NCBI RefSeq assembly: GCF_030272615.1
Contig: NC_081411.1
Span: 837,732,136 to 837,796,135 of the forward strand
DNA length: 64,000 nt
Direction: 5' to 3'
Source: Cryptomeria japonica
Taxonomy: Eukaryota > Streptophyta > Pinopsida > Cupressales > Cupressaceae
Shown: positions 59,095 to 64,000 of the stretch, in pieces
Numbering within the stretch: position 1 is the first letter of the stretch
How the letters are laid out: each line of letters starts with the position of its first letter
The notes under the pieces: model-generated
Told to the model about the DNA's origin: nothing
The model's input: the letters and a program-made list of their open reading frames with translations, nothing else
Database searches by the model: none
Made by a program: the position numbers and the translations under genes

Positions 59095-60288
59095 TGTAAA
59101 GCGGAAAATCGCAATCGAACCCTAGTTGTTCTCCCCTCTTCCAACTCCGAGGAGAGAGAAGGGAGGTTCGCTAGGATTCGATGGTTTTCACTTAGGGGAG
59201 AGACTTTACATTCAAAAGAGGGGTTGAAACCCACAAGATACAATCCCACGCAATGCAAGATTGGATGCTAAATGTGTTTCAAGGGTTAAGACAGCAAGGC
59301 TACCCTCTTTCGTAAAGAATGTTGACAGGAGAATTAAGCTAAGCATGCATGGAAAGTGATAAAGATTCACTTATAAACTGAGATAGGAATACAGTATGAA
59401 GCCGTGGACCTGGAATTAGCAGTAAAATGTTGATACGGCGCTATCCTACAAATTTGAGCAAAATTTGTCAGGACGATGGCGCCCGACGCCACGGTCCTCC
59501 GAAAAATCCGCAAAACGAAGGGGGATCTGTTCGTCTCTGCACAAGGATTCCAGATCTTCAATTTTAGCCGCGTACCTACAACCTACACACAGAAAAGCGA
59601 AGACGATTGGGGGGTTAGGGATTAGGGGTTTGCATTTAGGTCAAACCCCGGTTTTGGAATTAACCAAGAAATGAGCAAGTGCTGTAAATGTAAATGTATG
59701 TAAAACAAGTACTAATACCTTGTTCTAAGGATGTTTGTATCCTTATGTGCGAAGGTTTAGATGTTGTATGTTGTATGTTGTAGCATGTAGTATGTGATCT
59801 CCTCTTCAATGGTTGAATCCTTGTCTTGAATGCAACACTTAGCCTTGAATGGAGACTTGAAATGATCAATTGCTTGAAGGAATGCTTGAATGCTTGAGTA
59901 TAGTTTCCACGCTTTTCACATATATCCCCTTTATGCCAAATGAGAGAGAAAAATGTAGTTTATATACTTGTCATTTAGGGCTGATAGACTGATTTTCCCG
60001 ACCTTAGGCCGACCAGGAAAGTTAATTTCCAAATTGCAAACAAAAAGACCCGAGACCCCTTAGGAGACCGGGCCCAAAATAGGACCTAGGGAGCAGGGCG
60101 CTGGGTGCTCTGGTCCCACCTCCCAGGACAGCAGGGTGCAAGGAGGTTCAGGCCAGGGTGCTTGAAAAATGCAGTTTTCAGTGTCGTGAGCAAGTTTCAG
60201 GGTCTCCATTCAGGTTGCGTGTTGCATCGCCATCGTGAAGACCGAAATGCAGTCGAAATTGCAAGTGTCGCAATTTTAGGACGCTACA
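59095..60288 (-). repeat. T3 5' LTR
   Basis: Partner of 52512-53738. Ends on the minus strand ...GCTTTACA next to the PBS. Right flank is CTTGT. Confidence 0.93.
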
Positions 60289-62611
60289 CTTGTCTTATAA
60301 TCAATTCCGAATCTCCATAGATATGTATGTGTTTTATATTCAGGGCCAAGGCTGCCTTTATTCTCGCTATAAGAGCCTCATACTCAGCAACGTTATTGGT
60401 ACACAGGAAATTTAGACGATATGATAAGGGAATAGGTTTCTTTGTAGGAGAAACTAAAACAACACCTGCCCCCGATCCCATATGACACTTAGAGCCATCA
60501 AAGTGTAACTCCCAAGTTTCATCTTTCTCTATAGAAAGAATGAAGTCATCAGGAAAGGACTCAGGGTTAGGAAAGGAGAAAGGCGAAGGGGCCTCAACTA
60601 AGTGATCGGTCAACGCTTGTCCTTTAATTGCTCTTTGGGAAACAAACTTAAGGTCAAATTCAGTTAACATCATAACCCACTTAGCTAGACGTCTTGATAA
60701 ATCAGTTTTAGAGAAAAGATGCTTCAAAGGATCAAACTTAACCATGACATGGACTTCTGAATTTAAAAGATAATGTCTCAATTTCTGAGTCACAAACACC
60801 ACGGCCAAGCATTGTCTCTCTATCGCAGAATATCGGGTCTCATAATCGAGTAAGGTACGACTTATGTAATAAACCGGACATTCCTTACCATCTTTATCAT
60901 GTTGTGCTAACAATGCTGCGAGAGCATGAGAAGAAGCAGCTGTATATAGAAGAAAGGGTTTAGAAGGTTCGGCAGGTTGAAGAATAGGAGGACTAGCCAA
61001 ATACACTTTTAAATCTTCAAACGCCTGTTGACAATCCTCATTCCATTGAAAAGTGATATCCTTCTTAAGAAGTTGAGTAAAAGGAAAGGTACGATCCGCA
61101 AGTTGAGACACGAACCTACGAATAGCTTGAATCTTTCCTTGTAAGCTTTTAAGTTGAGAAACATTTCGAGGAGGTGGCATGTTAATGATAGCATCTATTT
61201 TCTTAGTGTCCACCTCAATCCCACGATGCAAAACTATGAACCCTAATAGTTTTCCACTATCCACACCAAAAACACATTTTCGGGGATTCAAGCGCATGTG
61301 ATATTTATGAATTCTTTCAAAAATTTGATGAAGGATTTTAACATGATCCATGCGAAGAAAGGATTTAGCTAAGATATCATCAACATCATCCTCTAAAATC
61401 TTATGCATATAATCATGAAAGATAAGGGTCATCACTCGTTGATAAGTTGCACCGGCATTTTTAAGTCCAAAAGGCATCATTATCCAACAAAACATACCCC
61501 AGGGAGTGGTGAAAGCAGTTTTGTATTGATCTTGAGGGTTTATGAAAATTTGATTGTAGCCTGAAAAACCATCCATGAAGGATAACAAGGCATGTCCTGC
61601 CGTAGAATCAACTATCATGTCAATGTTTGGAAGAGGGAAATCATCTTTTAAAGAAGCCTTATTTAGATCCTGAAAGTCAGTACACATTCTTATTTTGTTA
61701 TCTGGTTTAGCCACAGCGACAATATTTGAAATCCATGGGGAATAGTCAATAGGGCGGATAAATCCAGCCTCCAATAATTTTTCAATCTCAGCCTTAACAA
61801 GCAGAGCCACCTTAGGATTCATTTTTTGAATCTTTTGTTTCACGGGCTTAGCATCAGGAACTAAGACAATATTATGAGTAACGATCTTAGGATCTATACC
61901 AGGCATGTCAGAATATGCCCAAGCAAAGATCTCAGGGAATTCATGCAATAGTTCTTCATATTGTTTCTGTTCCTCTTCATCCAAACATTTCCCAATTTTA
62001 ATGACTTTCTCTTTATTGCAAGGATCCATCTTAACATCAGTGGTGTCACTTATGAGAAGATTACTTTGTTGAGGAGTATCCTTTAACTGAGGGAATTCTT
62101 TCACAATCTCATCATTATCAATCTCTTTTCCAAAATAGGCTTCGGTGTTCAAACAATAAGGGAGTCCCCTATTGTGATGATAACGAGGAAGAGTATCATA
62201 GGCTCCCAAGAACTCAGTTAAAGCATCATCGGTAGGGAAGATATCCAAAGCACAGTCGCCCGAAGGATCCCCATCAATATACTCAGGATGTTGTATTGAT
62301 AGAGATGTAGAGATAGCATTAACACTAATGCCTGGTCTTTTAGAAGCTTTAGTACGTTTGCAGGGATTAAAGCCAAGTCCAAAGGCATAATTGTGAAAAT
62401 TAGTCTCTAGAGGAACTCTTATCCCTTGTTCATGAGCACCACAACCTTTTCCATGATACCCATGCTTAGCAAAAATGCAAAAACCACGACCATAACGATC
62501 AGCCATTTCAGGAAGAGAAGGTGGTTTTTCATAAGACAAAGAATCAAACTCTTCATAATTATAGATGTGAGGAGAAGAAGTTTGAGAAGCGGCCACAAAA
62601 TTATTACTCAT
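60289..62611 (-). pseudogene. pol: T2 pol, N-terminal part: G-patch-like segment, RT, RNase H, second RNase H start
   Basis: Minus-strand frame open for about 775 codons from 62611 to the T3 junction. It starts with a G-patch-like segment YGRGFCIFAKHGYHG with GAHEQGIRVPL (about 62505-62405). The D-ALTEFLGAYD motif follows at about 62230. RT (about 61880-61230) has MPFGLKNAGATYQ, but its catalytic box reads DDVDDIL, that is DVDD for YVDD (about 61395). RNase H lies at about 60990-60640 and the second RNase H (LHFDGSKCHMGSGAG, NNVAEYEAL, GDSELIIRQ) at about 60515-60289, where T3 cuts it. The Asp-for-Tyr change probably abolishes polymerase activity. Confidence 0.87.
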
Positions 62612-62815
62612 AGATTCAGGTAAGGTTGATTGATTTTTAGCTTCTTCTTTCTTTTCAACTTTATGATTTTTAGCTTCTTCCTTCTTTTCAACTTTAATTT
62701 CTCTAGAAGGAACCTTATATTCACCTACAAAGGTAGGGTTAAAATCAAGAGATCCCCAATCATCCTCTGCGAGAACCTTCTCAGGATCAAAATCCTTTTT
62801 ATGTGTAGTTTCAAG
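62612..62815 (-). other. T2 linker with duplicated Lys/Glu-rich repeat
   Basis: In phase with the downstream frame but cut by a stop near 62816. A 33-bp unit (AAGTTGAAAAGAAAGAAGAAG with neighbours) is present twice in tandem and encodes NHKVEKKEEAK-like repeats (about 62630-62700). Confidence 0.6.
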
Positions 62816-63312
62816 TCAAGAAGGATCTTCTTCAGGAGTTCCAGACTCATCCAAAAGATTTTGATCATCAGAGAGTGAAGACTCATCGATAGGTTTCTTG
62901 TTTAAAGAGTCATCACTAGATGAGGATGGCTTAGAAGAACTCCCTTTGGAAGTAGATGTTTGTAGACAAGCTTGAAAATTAGTATCACCCATCAAAGTGT
63001 ATGTCTTATTGTTATAAATGAATTTAACTTGTCTATGCAATGTAGAGAGGACAGCTTGCATGCTGTGAATCCAAGGCCTCCCTAATAACAAGTTATATGT
63101 TAAATTTCCCGGCATAACATGGATAGGAGTAGGCAAAGTAACAGGTCCCACTGTGAGAGGTAAGGTGATGATACCTAATGAAGTCTTAGCCACATTGTCA
63201 AAGCCACGAATGGGACGAGAATCAGGCTCAATAAGAGATGTATCCACATTCATCTTATGCAATAAATTAATGCTACACACATTAAGGCCAGAGCCATTAT
63301 CTACTAGTGTTC
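62816..63312 (-). pseudogene. pro: T2 aspartic protease
   Basis: Begins after a TGA at a Trp position with the retropepsin-like LVDNGSGLNVCS (D-N-G; about 63305-63270). It continues with ITLPLTVGPV and LLGRPWIHSM as in T1, then an acidic Ser-rich tail to a TGA at about 62816. Confidence 0.75.
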
Positions 63313-63367
63313 ATCTTATAGCAGTGTCTTTCATGACAACCACAATCATCAAGGGATCATATTGTTG

Positions 63368-64000
63368 TTAAATTTCACTAGTAGGCAACTCATCTTGGGT
63401 AAACACAATTTGAGCTTTAGGATTCATCACAGAGTTAACAAAAGATGCTATATTACTAGATGTATTCGGTGGAGGAACATTCAAATCTTTCAAGGCATCT
63501 TGTAACATTCCATGATGAGCGGAAGAAGTTTGAATCAAATCCCAAAGGGATATCTTAGCAGGGGTAGCTTTAAGTTGTTCTATGAGATCATATTCCTTAC
63601 CCATAACTTGCGAAATACGGGGAGCTTGAGGAAGAATTGGTTGAGGATTAGGAAGAGAGACTGGAATAACAGGAGGAGGATTAGGTTGCCTATTATTTCT
63701 GGTATGATAGGTATGGGCAACCGCATGATAACTCTCTCTAGTTATTTGCTTAGCATAATTGTAAGGACTTATAGGTTTTCTTCCTTGTACAGTGATGATT
63801 GGTTTATTCGGGGTGTGAGAGGAATCATGATCATACCTTCCTTGGACAGTAAGGAGAGGTGATTTAAGAACTTGAAAGGTGGGAGAAGGATAAGCACCTT
63901 GGACTTCAAAGAGAGGCTTATTATGTTCATTCAAGTTTATCATGTTAACCAATTTAGAGGCCTTGTTCTTGTTTATAGGTTTCGACAAAGCCACAAAGTC
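63368..64000 (-). pseudogene. gag: T2 gag, C-terminal part, continues past the window edge
   Basis: Minus-strand frame entering at the right edge and ending at TAA 63368-63370, with a remnant in the same phase down to about 63313. It contains three spaced V-Q-G-(A/R) repeats (LFEVQGAY, LLTVQGRY, IITVQGRK; about 63910-63770) and a YDLIEQLKATPAKISLWDL segment matching T1 gag. The zinc finger is not in the window. Confidence 0.7.

Larger units (their letters stand above)
52512..60288 (-). mobile_element. T3: gag/protease-only Tat-type element nested in T2 pol
   Basis: LTRs 52512-53738 (1,227 bp) and 59095-60288 (1,194 bp); perfect CTTGT duplications at 52507-52511 and 60289-60293. Removal restores the T2 second RNase H frame. 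Minus-strand order: 5' LTR, PBS, leader with two hairpin modules, one long gag-like frame, 3' region, PPT, 3' LTR. There is no RT, RNase H or integrase anywhere. It therefore must borrow pol from relatives, with T2-like elements sharing PPT and LTR ends as plausible donors. LTRs differ mainly by one short tandem duplication and few substitutions, so it is young. Confidence 0.93.
45538..64000 (-). mobile_element. T2: Ty3/gypsy Tat-type retrotransposon with antisense PMD gene; 5' part outside window
   Basis: On the minus strand: gag (63368 onward past the right edge), protease, G-patch-like segment, RT, RNase H, second RNase H split by T3, integrase ending at 50978, antisense PMD gene (47783-50373, plus), PPT 47200-47214, 3' LTR to about 45538. 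The LTR's right end is set by PPT and TGTAGCATCG. Its left end is only estimated, since the partner LTR lies outside the window. The RT-RNase H frame is open for 775 codons, but the RT box is DVDD and integrase has nonsense codons. Confidence 0.85.

Overview
This is nuclear DNA of a land plant with a large, repeat-rich genome. The evidence is the plant-type Ty1/copia and Ty3/gypsy lineages, the initiator-Met primer site TGGTATCAGAGC, a plant mobile domain (PMD) reading frame, and long (TA)n tracts. A gymnosperm or similar giant genome fits the style, but the sequence does not decide it. I see no ordinary single-copy host gene, tRNA, rRNA or CRISPR. Almost every base belongs to mobile elements inserted into one another. 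Six boundaries can be fixed by perfect 5-bp target duplications (TSDs).

Region A (1 to about 20147): a decayed plus-strand Ty1/copia element (gag and protease at 1-1099; integrase, RT and RNase H at 16190-18990; 3' LTR from 19364). It is split by T1, a minus-strand Ty3/gypsy Tat-type element (1100-16184, TSD AGTTG). T1 carries S1, a 2.25-kb non-coding LTR element (11638-13887, TSD CATGG).

Region B (20148-45414): a minus-strand chromovirus-like LTR (CHR2) split by E, an insertion of about 6 kb bounded by TSD ATCAT (22301-45098). E starts TGTTG and ends CAACA, shows no LTR pair, holds a reading frame of about 1,200 codons that I cannot assign, and has an array of 17 palindromes with covarying arms. 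E's frame is split by a minus-strand solo LTR (26717-43481, TSD AGGTA). That solo LTR is split in turn by CHR1, a nearly intact, very young full-length element of the same family (27487-40290, TSD CGGCC, LTRs of about 3.9 kb).

Region C (about 45538-64000, open to the right): T2, a minus-strand Tat element with gag, protease, G-patch-like segment, RT, RNase H, second RNase H and integrase. Between its integrase and 3' LTR it carries an antisense PMD gene with two recognisable introns. T2 is split inside the second RNase H by T3 (52512-60288, TSD CTTGT), a gag/protease-only element.

How the parts relate: T3 and S1 lack pol and would need enzymes from relatives such as T1 or T2. CHR1 has every catalytic motif and a single in-frame TAG. 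A recurring theme is that each family carries its own cluster of short dyad-symmetric sequences in an LTR, leader or terminal region. The most novel objects are E with its palindrome array, the roughly 75-bp hairpin module shared by T2 and T3, and the intron-containing antisense PMD gene.
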